Both the position numbers and the translations under genes were made by a program. DNA of 56,077 nt from Tieghemiomyces parasiticus. Its lineage: Eukaryota; Kickxellomycota; Dimargaritomycetes; Dimargaritales; Dimargaritaceae. Below the pieces are notes generated by a model that saw only the letters and a list, made by a program, of their open reading frames with translations, made no database searches and was not told the DNA's origin. Location of the stretch: positions 1-56,077 of the forward strand of contig JANBPT010000209.1 in NCBI GenBank assembly GCA_027575765.1, read 5' to 3'. This document shows, piece after piece, positions 41,800-52,500 of the stretch; the stretch's first letter is position 1; each line of letters begins with the position of its first letter.

Positions 41800-43053
41800 A
41801 TGCGTGCCGTACTGCAACGGGTTACCCAGGCCAGCGTCGAAGGTGGGTTCGATCGAGATCTGGTTTGCTAACCTACTAATCTCTCCCCGCTTGCCAAGCT
41901 GCCCCACGAGCGATTTCGGATGTGCCTGGCATGTCAGGGGGTCGAACTCCTTCGCCATTAGTTTGTCGATTAACCCGTAAAATTGAATTACCATCCTAAC
42001 ATATATATATATATATATATGTGATAATCCCTTTGTCTACAGTCGAAGGAAGTGTCGTGGGGGCCATCAACAAGGGCGTTTGTGTCCTGGTGGGCATCAC
42101 GCACGAGGATGGCGCAAAGGATATTGAGTATATGTAGGTTACAGCTGCACCAAAGGTAGCACCGCCGATTCCTGGTTTGGTATAAACCGAGGCACGGGTA
42201 CTTGACGGGACGCCTGGCTGCTGGCTGAACATTAGTCTCGCTGATACTACGCTGACCTTACTTTTTTTTCCAACGATTAACCCGTCGTACAGCGTTCGCA
42301 AGGTGCTCAACCTTCGGGTTTTTGATGACGAGGACGGAAGCATGTGGAAAAAGAGCGTCAAGGAGCTGAATCTCGGGGTATTAAGCGGTAAGTCGGGTAA
42401 AGGCATTGGGGTACTTCCTTACACCGACCGCTCGTTGTAATAACAAGAAGTATCTGGCAAGTAATGAGAGCTAACTGCCCCCCTCCCTCCTCATCCCCGG
42501 CAAAACCCACCACCTCAATCACCCCCCATGCAGTCTCTCAGTTCACCCTATACGCCAAAACCAAGAAAGGTACGGTAGTGTATATCAGCATTGGTCGCTA
42601 GGTTAACTTCACCGGGTAACCTTCGGTTGACAACGTCCCGTACGCCATCTCTCACGCTCACCATCTTCCGTTTTAATTACCTACCGGCTACCCAGGCTCC
42701 AAACCCGATTTCCACCTCGCCATGAAGAGCGCGCAGTCCAAGGAGGTCTACCAGCAGTTTTTGGACAAATTAAGAGCCGACTACCGACCAGATATGGTAC
42801 AAGGTACGTAGCATGCCGATGTAGATTAGCTAGTTGGGCATAGTAAGCGGGCGTAGCGAACTAGACCAAAACCCCGTGAGTGACTGATTATCCACGCCTA
42901 AACCATCTGTATCCTCACCGTCCATTCCCACATTTCGTTCGTTCCGTTTTCCGCCTGTGCGCCATAGACGGTTCCTTCGGGGCCATGATGAACGTTAAGA
43001 TTCAGAACGACGGACCTGTGACCATCATTTTGGACTCGCGGGACAGCGCCTGA
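41800..43053 (+). CDS. DTD1: D-aminoacyl-tRNA deacylase (DTD1 type), six exons
   Basis: Exons 41800-41842, 42043-42133, 42293-42387, 42534-42569, 42696-42803, 42968-43053; 152 residues, the usual DTD size (about 145-210). All phases close (1,2,1,1,1). Exon 1 begins [14 protein letters not shown], the family start. Exon 4 (36 bases) carries the VSQFTLYA motif, and exon 6 the IQNDGPVT motif (Gly-Pro pair), both needed to build the chiral proofreading site at the dimer interface. [15 protein letters not shown] and KPDFHLAM also match. Known role: hydrolyses D-amino acids and glycine wrongly attached to tRNA, in the cytosol. Intron 1 holds an (AT)10 microsatellite. Genes this fragmented are easy to miss. 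Confidence 0.93.
42001..42020. repeat. (AT)10 microsatellite in DTD1 intron 1
   Basis: Twenty bases of perfect AT dinucleotide repeat, 22 bases before the 3' splice site. Confidence 0.95.
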
Positions 43054-43374
43054 ACAGACGTATCCTTTCCCTAAGAGCCCGATTTTTTTTTCTTTTTTAA
43101 GAAGAGTGAATGACTTGTATTCTTCTCCACCTGCCTCTTTATGTGAACAGTAAGAGGTCCAAAGAGATGACAGGTGTGGGCTACAGTGTGTAGCTATGTA
43201 CATGGGACAATCAATGGAAAATAAATGGCTTGGAACGGCAAGTTACTGAAAAACAATTTCTAAAAAAAAATACACGGGGAACGGTACAGGGATGCTGACG
43301 AATGTGACATTGGGCAGGGGGGGAGGTATCTGGACCCGGGGGAGGGGGTCCGGCTGGGATGTGGCACGAGGCAC
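43054..43374. other. Intergenic between convergent DTD1 and SOD-like gene
   Basis: Contains AATAAA and short homopolymers. Nothing else seen. Confidence 0.6.
43220..43225 (+). terminator. Candidate polyadenylation signal of DTD1
   Basis: AATAAA about 167 bases after the DTD1 stop codon. Confidence 0.4.
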
Positions 43375-43989
43375 CTAGTTGGCGATATCCTCGATATTAC
43401 CGCAGGCCACGCGATCACCTTTACCATTGTGCACGACGATGGACCGACCGTGGACGGGGTTCATGTTGCTGACACTGAGGTACGAGTCGGTGAAGAGTTG
43501 GGGCGACATGGCCACACCGTCTCCATTGGCTTTAATCGATCCGAAGCGGCCGCTCAGATCGCCAAGCTCACACGTCGTCTTGGGCTTGGTGCCGTCGCAC
43601 TTGTACGTGGCGGCGTCCTTGTTAACCGAATACGGGTCGTAGTGGCCACCGGTAGCGGTACAGTTGTGGTTGGCGCCAACCGGGGAGACGTGGACGTGGT
43701 AGCTGTAGGTTTGGTGGGGTTGGAGGTTGTACAGCGCGTAGCCCATCATGGCCGGCGAGGTGTGATCGGTTTGGAAGAAGTAAACCGCACCTTGGATGTC
43801 CGTGGTGGCACTGGATATGCCGGCGAGCCCCGTGCGGGTGATGGAGGGCTTAGTCTTGGTCACTGGTGCGGCGGTGGTGTCGCGTGCGTATACCGCACGG
43901 TGGCTATCGAGTGGGAGAGAGCGGGTGGCCGTCAGCGGTAGCAGGACGACACCGAAGAGGGTAGCGAGGGTGGCGAAGCGGCACAGCAT
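43375..43989 (-). CDS. Secreted Cu-only superoxide dismutase-like protein
   Basis: Single exon, 204 residues, ATG at 43989. Signal MLCRFATLATLFGVVLL, then a pro-segment (residues 30-60) before the SOD fold. Copper ligands are all present: His98 and His100 (YHVHV), His116 (GGHYDP) and His187 (RSIVVH). The zinc site is lost: no His stands where human His71 is, and His80 is replaced by Glu141 (CELGDL), with only Asp144 kept. This pattern defines fungal Cu-only SODs such as Candida SOD5. Cys110, 131, 140 and 196 can form disulfides. Known role: converts extracellular superoxide to hydrogen peroxide, usually against host or rival oxidative bursts. No clear GPI signal at the C-terminus. Confidence 0.88.
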   Translation of the reverse strand: MLCRFATLATLFGVVLLPLTATRSLPLDSHRAVYARDTTAAPVTKTKPSITRTGLAGISSATTDIQGAVYFFQTDHTSPAMMGYALYNLQPHQTYSYHVHVSPVGANHNCTATGGHYDPYSVNKDAATYKCDGTKPKTTCELGDLSGRFGSIKANGDGVAMSPQLFTDSYLSVSNMNPVHGRSIVVHNGKGDRVACGNIEDIAN

Positions 43990-45442
43990 GGTTATGGGTC
44001 GCGGTGAAATAAAACAAGTAAAGTGTAAGAAGGGGGAGGATGGCAGTAAACAAAAACAAAAAAATAACCGGTGACAACAATGGGCGACGGAAGTGGTTGT
44101 GGTTGAGCGAATAAATGGTGTGCGGCCGGATGGGGTTGGCAAGGGCTAGTTGACAAAAAATGACGCAAAGTTGTTTCGGTGAATGACAGCAATGGAAAGG
44201 TCAACAGTAGTAGACGGGAATGGCCAGGGGTATTAGTGGTGTGGGTGGCTGGAATGTCAGTGGTTGGATGTATTGAGCAGAGAGGGGGGGGGCGCGCGTG
44301 TGCCATTTTATGTCAACCGGAGACGCAGCAGGCGGAGTCCTACGAAAAGTAAGAACCGAGGTATGTAGACGCACTTGACCCCCGCATCACCGTGTCAAGC
44401 ATGTACCGCGCATCCGGCTGCATTCGCCTATTGTGGCAGGGCCTGGGGCCGGACGACTAGGCCGATCAAACTTGCAGTGGCGAGGTATGCCGAACAATAG
44501 GATGGTGGAAAGGCGGGCAGGGTGCACATAATCGCTCAAGCTACGAACAATCAGCATCCAAACACTTACTATACTCGTTGGAGAAATGGGACCCACTTTC
44601 CTAATGGCGTTTAGCAAGACAATACTTCGTGGCCGTGGGAGCATTAGGCGACGCCAGGTACGCTTAAAAGGGGCTAGACATCGTGGGAGAGGTACGGCCA
44701 ACTAAACCAGGTCAGGTAACTCCGTCCACCCCCTCCTTACAACCTTGTCGTTCCGTGACCAACGTTTATTGTCCTACTCACCCACAATAATGTGAGGGCA
44801 TGTCGCTCTCCGATAATGGTTGGCGTTTCCTGATCAACCTGCAGCTACGCCGCCAAAGTCGTCCTGCCACACTCTAGTCCCGGATATATTGGATGCAGCT
44901 AGCATTAGGAAACATCAAACGAAAGACCAGGGTCGCCTCTCCTTGACTAGCGCAGAACAGGGTACTCGTGTAATCCGGAGTCCAGCTTTCATTGTTGGAT
45001 GGACGTTGTGTTAGTCTAACGGCGCATAAGTGCGGCGACTCTCTTAGCTGGGGCGTTAAGGCCGACATACGTCCCGCTCGAAAAACTCCGGAGGAGGGGG
45101 GGGGGGGTTCACTGTTAGATGGCTAGCACTGTAGGTACCCTGCCCCGTGTCTAAAGATCTACCAGCCCACCGTCCTTATAGCTTTAGGTATGAATGCATT
45201 GTAGTCTAATTTTAGAAGCCTATCGCCAGAGTCGTTTGTAATTGATTAGGACTATATTGATAGAAAGCTGCACGGACGTAAAGAAAATAATGGCACCAAA
45301 ATTGAGGAGAGCAGCAGTAGAATACAAGACACTCGGCCACGTCGATGGGCATATACAACCCGATTCGGAAAGATAGAGAATGCGGGCCATTACTCGATAG
45401 GGACACCGTGGTCCCGTCTCGCGCATGGGCCTGGGGTAGGGC
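43990..45442. other. Intergenic, 1.45 kb
   Basis: Upstream of the SOD-like gene and 3' flank of the second kinase. Purine-rich leader side on the + strand. A G12 run at 45096-45107. No gene recognised. Confidence 0.5.
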
Positions 45443-46749
45443 TTACACCGCGAGGAGAGCCAAGTAGTCCCGTAGGATAATCATGGCGCCCTCCAACCCA
45501 TGGAGGAGGTTTTGATCAGGACCCTCGCCGGGAGTCCATTTGGCATGGGCAAAGTCGATGAGCCGCACGTCAAAGAGGTCCGAGTCGGTGAGGTCGGATT
45601 TCTTGGTGTCGGCGCCGTCGTCCTGGGTCAGTTTTATGGGGAGTGGCTCAGGCATGGCTGCGTCGGCCGGCGCCAGTGGGTCGAGATTATCCGCAGAGTC
45701 GGGACGCGGAGGGTGGTCCAGCCCGTCGGCACCCCCCCTTGGGACAGTTACTTTGGTCGTATTTTTTAGGGTGGTTGTCTCCTCAGTGCCTTTGATGGCG
45801 GCTGGGGTCCCAAGGGTACCTTCAGGTGTCTCAGTCTCGGACCCATCCACATGACCTCCGTTCTGCGCGTCCCAGATCTCCCACACGGTTAGGTCACCCT
45901 CATACACAAAGAGCAGCGAACTACCAACGATACGGAACTCCCTGGTCTCCACGATAGCTGTGAGTTCTGTCAACCGCTGGAGATATCCACGCAGAACGTA
46001 GGCCTGGTAGGTGACTGGAATGGTGTCGGGGAAGAACCGGCGGAAGGTGTCGGTGATGTTGCGCGGGGTCAGCCTCTTGCCGAAAGACTTGTTGTACTTG
46101 TCAAACTCCAGATGGTTGGGGTCGAAAGCCTGATTGGAGTGGGTAAGTTAGGGCGGATAGCGTAGATTGGTAGCTAGGGTTTAGTGCTGGTGGTATGGCG
46201 GACTTGAGCCAGCCAATCATGTGGGGGGGGCGGTGGCCAGCATCTAGAGCACAAAAGACTTACCCGTAGACCCATGACGGCCACGCCCAGGTTACGTGAG
46301 GTAGTGTGCTTGGCAATATATTTCATGCGGACCTTCTTGAGGGTATCGGCATCCTGCTCGTGCAGCCGGTTCCCAAGTTTGACGTCCAGGACGGAGGCGT
46401 GATTAAACCCCTGGGTCAAATTCTCGATGGCCACGACGTAATTCTTATCGCGGTGCGAACGGTGGTGACGGCGGTAGAACCGGCGGAGCCGCTGCCGCAC
46501 GGTATGGGCCTCCCGATCGCGCTGTTCCATCCAGTGCAATTCTGGGACGTAGGGCTGGAGCGCCACGTCCTCGACGAGCTGGCGGTAAAATTCGGCCTCC
46601 TTGGCGTAGGTGCGCTTCTCCAGCGCCTGGTCGTCAGTAACCGAGATTTCACTGTGTCCGGCGACCTGCTCCTCCGGAACAGGTATTTCGTTACCCCGCG
46701 TGAAGTTTCGGAACCACCCGGCGGAATTGGGCGACCGAGGGGCGGGCAT
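45443..46749 (-). CDS. Inositol polyphosphate kinase (Ipk2/IPMK-like), short-N-terminus paralogue
   Basis: Two exons: 46749-46264 and 46129-45443, 390 residues, joined by a 134-base phase-0 intron (GTAAGT...CAATCAG). The motif order matches the 2847-4571 gene: EEQVAGHS, ASVLDVKLG (leading Pro again Ala), LKKVRMK, LGVAVMGLRV, RIVGSSLLFVYEG, and VRLIDFAHAKW at the end. A low-complexity Thr/Pro/Asp/Glu-rich insert of about 80 residues splits SSLL from IDF, as in the paralogue but shorter. There is no hydrophobic N-terminal segment; the start is cytosolic-type. Soluble inositol phosphate kinase in cytosol or nucleus is the likely role. The shared Pro-to-Ala change and insert indicate a duplication in this lineage. 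Confidence 0.9.
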
Positions 46750-47662
46750 GGTGGCGGTGGAGGTCGGGAGTGAAGGCGAGGAAATGGTGGACTGTCTTTA
46801 TGTCAGAGTGAATTCACCGCAGCTGAGACCGGAATGAGCTCGAAGGTGGAGGGGGAGTAGGGATAGGCTGGGTGTCTGGGTAGAGGAGAAGGCCGCGGCT
46901 GGTTAGGGGCGGCTCGCCGGGGTTTGGGAAAGCGTTGGAGCAACGGAGTTTAGAGATAGGCAGCGGTATACATATTAACGGGGATATATAGACAGGGTCT
47001 CTAATCAGTATTATATACTATTGGGGACGGTGAGACCGCTGGGCCAGGCCTTGACAGAATATAGATAACCAAAGGTACCGCTGACGTCGCCTGTAATTTA
47101 TGCACACTCCGCGGGGCCGTCAACAACTGCAGACGGTGCGGAGCGCAGGCGGTCAGCCAATGTCCATGGGTGGAGGCTACCTGGGCCATGCCACAGGTCC
47201 TCCCGCATGATTTGTTCCCGCGACAGATGTCGTCATGGCCAGTGAATGGTAGGGACACATAGATCCTCCCCTACTCCCCAGAACGTGATCTGGGCTCGGC
47301 TCAGCCCGTTTCCAGAGTATGACGTCTAGTCTGGTCCAGATGATACTCTTTCCCCTTTCAGGCCCAAGCATGCAAGCATCGGTTTTCTTAACCTATAATG
47401 TTAGGCCCCTTAGCTCCTACCCACGGCCACCGGGGTTATGAGCGGCGGCCAAGTCCACCCTACTCAAATCAACGTTGGAATTGATCGGCTTAGAAGCCAA
47501 TGGGTGTCGGTTATTTCCTCGGCGTATTACTCTTTTTTACAGGACCAAGGGGTGTTTATAGGAGCTATCAAATACAAAGTGGGCAGGTGTTCTATTTGTC
47601 AAATTGCCCGCGGGATGGAGGGTGTGAATGTCGGCCCCTTTTGCGTACCCTCATTATGTCAG
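46750..47662. other. Intergenic, 0.9 kb
   Basis: Promoter side of the second kinase and 3' flank of the next secreted-protein gene. No gene recognised. Confidence 0.55.
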
Positions 47663-48334
47663 TTATTGAAGCGCTGCAATGGCATCATGCCAGGTCTGCA
47701 TACGGGTGTCAATGCCGGTGTTAATACACTTGGACAGGTACGTTTTGTAGGCCTCGTCGGTGCCCTTGGAGAGGCCATCAAAGACGGCCGGATCGCACGT
47801 GGCTTTGTTGCTCATGTACCAGGGCGCAGCCCCGAAGCAGTAGTCAAGGTTACTCGTAACCAGCTTGAGGACCTTGTTCTTCACTGCTCCATCGGTAACC
47901 GTTGTGCCTGGTTTCACGAGGGCCTGGAACTTGGGTGAGAGGGCCTTGATTGATGAAACGTATTTTTCAATGCTGGGGTACTGCATCTGGGCGTAGGTCC
48001 CCTGACCGTAGTTGGCAGGGTTGAGGTTGGTCTTGTAGGCGAAGCCACCGCTCTCGAAGGCCATGATGGCGATGGCTGCCGCCTGCTGACCGGGCGTGTA
48101 GATCTTGTACTCCTCGAACGTGCGTTGGAGCGGGCCCAGAGCCTGCTCTAGAGGGGTGCATTCGGGCTGGGTGGCCGGGTTGCAGGGGTTCTTCACGGCC
48201 GCCTTGAGCTGCGCCAGGGTGAGCTCGTTTTTGACGGCGGACGGTGCCTTGGCCTCCGGGTGCGGCAGGGCTAGTGCCGGGGCGAAGGACATGGCGAGGA
48301 CGGTCAACAAAACGAGGGCGCTAGAACGAACCAT
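47663..48334 (-). CDS. Secreted protein with possible lysozyme-like ESG motif
   Basis: Single exon, 223 residues, ATG at 48334. Signal MVRSSALVLLTVLAMSFAPALA. The mature part carries five Cys and a conserved-looking block, AAIAIMAFESGGFAYKTN followed by GQGTYAQMQYPSIEKYV. I recall uncharacterised fungal secreted proteins with the same FESGxFxY...GQGT..MQ pattern, so it is probably a real family. The layout, Glu94 at the end of a helix in an ESG context and then G-Q-G-T and MQ, resembles the E-S-x-F...G.xG.MQ order of lysozyme-fold lytic transglycosylases, so a wall-lytic activity is conceivable; this is inference. TATATAAA lies 183 bases upstream. Confidence 0.8.
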   Translation of the reverse strand: MVRSSALVLLTVLAMSFAPALALPHPEAKAPSAVKNELTLAQLKAAVKNPCNPATQPECTPLEQALGPLQRTFEEYKIYTPGQQAAAIAIMAFESGGFAYKTNLNPANYGQGTYAQMQYPSIEKYVSSIKALSPKFQALVKPGTTVTDGAVKNKVLKLVTSNLDYCFGAAPWYMSNKATCDPAVFDGLSKGTDEAYKTYLSKCINTGIDTRMQTWHDAIAALQ

Positions 48335-49586
48335 GGTTAAAGGTTAACTGAAACAGAGAGGCGTCACCGATGGATTGGCCTAAAGGGTGTGGTATTGGTA
48401 AATATGGGCAAGAGATTCCTCGCAATTAATCAAAAAGCGCAAGGTATCCGGCTGAGGGAGAGGCAAAAGTGGGCGAACTGTCTACAGGGTATACCCACTG
48501 TGGGCGGTTCGGTGCGTTTATATACTTACGTGCGGGTGGTCTAAAAGAGGTAGCGCTGGGCCGGCCGTTATGACTAGCGGACGGCACAAAAACAAATGCG
48601 GCAGTACTAGACAATCGGTAGGGGGGGCACCATAGACCGGGTCTTTTTGCATAGACCTGGGACCCCATTGTTGATTCGTGAAGTGGAAGAGCGACGGTAA
48701 ACAAGCCCCTGTGGTAGGCAATGCGAGTGGCGGTTATTGAATGAGCCGGTACGTTCGGAGGCAGACGATACCAACAGACCAGGGTACGCATACACTCGGA
48801 CGGATCGAAGGTGCGATAGAGGGGCGGCATCGGCCCGTTGGAGTGGTTGAGTGGGTTCGGATTAAAGCGTAGGTAGGGGCCCTATAGTGTCAGGCCGTAG
48901 AGCACAAGGGGGGGGATTTGGCCTGCATATACACCGTCCCAAAACGGCTTTAGGGGGCCTGGCGGGTCACCTATTACAGGGAGGTCCGGTATGGATGGGT
49001 CCCCCTCCCTCCGTTTCAGAGGGGAGCAGATGAAGGGGTAGGTGATAGCCCATACTCTAAATGCTTGACAAAAGTGGCTTGCAGTAGTTCGGCCTGGGTC
49101 CCGTGTCGAGTATGTGGGTTCCGCCAGCCTCCAATACGCTGACGAAGTGTGCTGATAAGAACGAACTCTGTGCCCAGCCTAGACTACCCGTTCAGCGCCC
49201 GCAGTGGCCGTAAGACTGCGGCAGCTTCAAGCGGCGCGTTCAGGGACCGAATTTAGCGCGACTCATCTGCTCAGGGCCTGCCATGACCAGCTTAGGTAGG
49301 TAATGAGGGGCGCCCACGTTCCTACACGCGTAGGTTGCTGTTTACCACTCCGAATCCGCTGGTCGGCCCCATTTTACCGTTGCCGAATCTTAGCGTTAAC
49401 TCACCTTTTCCAATTTCAACATCATTTTCAGTCCAGCGAGGTCAAATTCGTGCGTCCTTCGCTTGCTCCTCTGTCTGCTTTGAAGCCGTGACCGAGCAGG
49501 CCCTACCGAGAGTCTAGTATTCGTCCTGCCGCTGCTACCTACCCATCGCGCTCTTTGTAGCCCTTCTAGCGCCAGTTTTAGCCGTC
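48335..49586. other. Intergenic, 1.25 kb, divergent promoters
   Basis: Between the ESG-motif gene and SMC1. A minus-strand TATA box (listed) and pyrimidine-rich leader before SMC1 (49500-49586). No gene recognised. Confidence 0.55.
48517..48524 (-). promoter_or_regulatory. TATA box of the ESG-motif secreted protein
   Basis: TATATAAA on the minus strand, 183 bases upstream of the ATG at 48334. Confidence 0.55.
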
Positions 49587-52500
49587 ATGGGTCGCCTGGT
49601 GGAGTTGGAGGTTGAAAACTTCAAGTCCTATAAGGGCCGTCAGAAGATAGGCCCCTTCAAGTCCTTCACATCCGTCATTGGTCCCAATGGAGCAGGTAGG
49701 TCCCACCTTCGCTGTCCTGTCTGCTGGCGAGTACAGCGACAGACCATGTCCACAGAATTGACACTTAACCTGAGGTGTATCCCGAACTGACACTCTTGGG
49801 CCTTCTCACCCATCAATTCACCAACCACGCCCAGGAAAATCCAATCTCATGGACGCCATCTCCTTCGTGCTGGGGGTTAAATCAGCCCAGCTACGGTCCG
49901 CCCAGCTCAAAGAGCTGATATACAGTGGCCGCACGCGGCACCAGCCGGGCGAGGGAGAGAACCCTGGTGACGGCGATGAGCGCTTACCGCGCCGCGGCTA
50001 CGTGGCCGCCCTCTACATCACCGATGACGGCAAGGTGCTCCGATTCATGCGAACGTAAGTATCTGTGATCCCACATTCTTTTAGTTATCGCTACGGCCGT
50101 ACGCCATGGCCTACCAGTATCTGTATTCCGTTGTGCTGGCTAGTTAACTTGTGTGTTTCAAACCATCATCATTTGGGCCCGTCACCTCTATCTCCTACGC
50201 CCGCGCCCGTATATTTCTTTTCTCCACCAGGATCACCTCGAGCGGTTCCAGTGAATACAAGATCAACGGCAAAACGGTCACCCATACCGAGTACAACGGT
50301 CTACTCGAGAAGCAAAACATTCTCATCAAGGCCCGCAACTTTTTGGTGTTCCAGGGCGATGTAGAGGCCGTAGCCTCCCAATCAGCTCGAGACCTGACCC
50401 TAATGATCGAGCAGATCAGCGGATCGTGGGAGTACCGCTCTGAGTACGACCAACTCAAGGCCCAGCAGGAGCTGGCTACCGAGAACTCTAACCTGACTCA
50501 GAATAAGAAGAAGGCCATTGGCGTCGAAATTAAGGGCTACCAGGAGCAAAAGGCGGAGTTGGACCGCTTCGAGCAGCTCACGTCAAAGAAGGTAAGCCCC
50601 ACAAGCAAGAGTGGCGTTATACGAGGTTTTACATTGGTTGTGTGTTCCCACCGCGGTCAGGTTACCCTAAAGTAAGGAGCGCTATCATTGCTACTTTCTC
50701 CTGTCCCATTCACTGCCTATTAATCGTCCCACATTTTCTCCTTCATTTCCACGTCATCCCACCAGAACGCCCTGGTGGTTCACCACCTTCTCTGGCGCAT
50801 GTACCACATTGAACGCCACATAGCCGAACTGGAGAAGGAATTAGATGCCAATCACGACCAGATGGAAGCCCACCGCGAGCGCCAGAAGGCCGGGGACGAC
50901 GCGCTCAAGGAGGCTCGCCGCGAGCACGCCCGGATCTACAAGGAGATTTCGATGATTGAGAAGCGTATCAAACAGCACGACCTGGAACTGGAGATGGAGA
51001 AGCCCTTCATGATTGGCCTAGAGGAGAAAATTGCGCACCTGGCCAAGAAGACGGAGCGCGGGGCGTCGAACCTCAACCTGGTGCAGCGCGATGAGGTGCG
51101 TCAGGCGACCGCCGTGACTGAGCTGCAGGCGGAGCTGGCCACCGTCGACGCTTCGGCCGCGCGGTTCGAGGCCCAGATGAAGGAAAAGATGAAGCAGCGC
51201 GGCCCCGTCCTAGACGACCACGCGTTGGCCGAGTACAACCGCCTCCGGGAGACGGCGACGGTACAGACGGTGCAAGCTCAGCACGAGCTCGATACGCTGG
51301 CCCGTGGGCACAAGGCCCAGGCCGAGGAGACCGCCCGCCTTGCCGAGAAAGTTCAGACCCTCCGCAACCGCCGAGCCAACCTGAACGACAATACCCGCGG
51401 ACTCACCGACTACCTGAACAACATGGATGCTCAGATCGCTACCCTGCGCTCCGAACTCGACGAATGCAATACCGAGCTCCAGCAGTTTCAGACCGAACGC
51501 CAGCGGATCCACCAGACCGAAATTGAGGCTAACGAGAAATTGACCAGCGTGCTCAATAAGCTGGCCCAGGCCCGTGTAGATAAGCGCGAGTCGGAACGCG
51601 AAAGCCGGATGAAGGAGTGCCTCGAGAGTCTCAAGCGTATCTTCCCCGGTGTCTACGGTCGGGTGAGTGACCTATGTCGGCCCAGTCAGCGCAAGTACGA
51701 TGCGGCCGTCGCCGTAGCCCTCGGGCGAAATATTGACGCTGTGGTGGTCGACAAGCAGAGCACCGCCATCGAGTGTATCCAAGTAAGTGTGACTCGCCAG
51801 GGGTGGTGACCCGCTGATGATTCGGGTGGGGACTACTTGGCCTAGATTGGGCAACCGACTATTCCGTACCGCCACTATTACTCTTTCACTACGCCCTACC
51901 ACACGCTCATCTCCCCCCCTCCTGCCTATAATTTCCTTCGTCACCACCTACTATTTCCGCCGCCATAGCATATGAAGGAACAGCGTGCCGGACAGGCCAC
52001 GTTCCTGCCCCTGGACACCCTACATGTCAGGCCCCTCCAGGAAAAGTACCGCTCCTACATCAAGGGCGCGCGGCTCGCGGTAGATGTCCTCCAGTACGAC
52101 CCAGCCCTGGAGAAGGCCGTCCACTTTGTGTGCGGAGACACCCTGGTGTGCGATTCGCAGAAGGTGGCCAAGGAGATTGTCTATGACCGTCGCCAGGAGG
52201 TCAAGGCGGTCGCGCTGGACGGCACGGTATTCCACAAGACCGGTATGATCACCGGCGGTACCCAAGACCAGGCGGCGGCATCTGGCCAGCAGCGGTGGGA
52301 GGACAAGGAGCTAGAGAACCTGCAACGCGCCAAGGACCACCTAGTGGCGCAGGTCAACGACCTGGCCCGGGAGAAGCGCAAGTATCACAGCGACGAACTG
52401 CTTCGGTCACGTCATTCCGGATTGAGCACTCGCCTGCAGTTCGTCACTGAGGAACGGAGTACCACGGCACGCAAACTGGAGGGGGTCACCATGGAAACCG

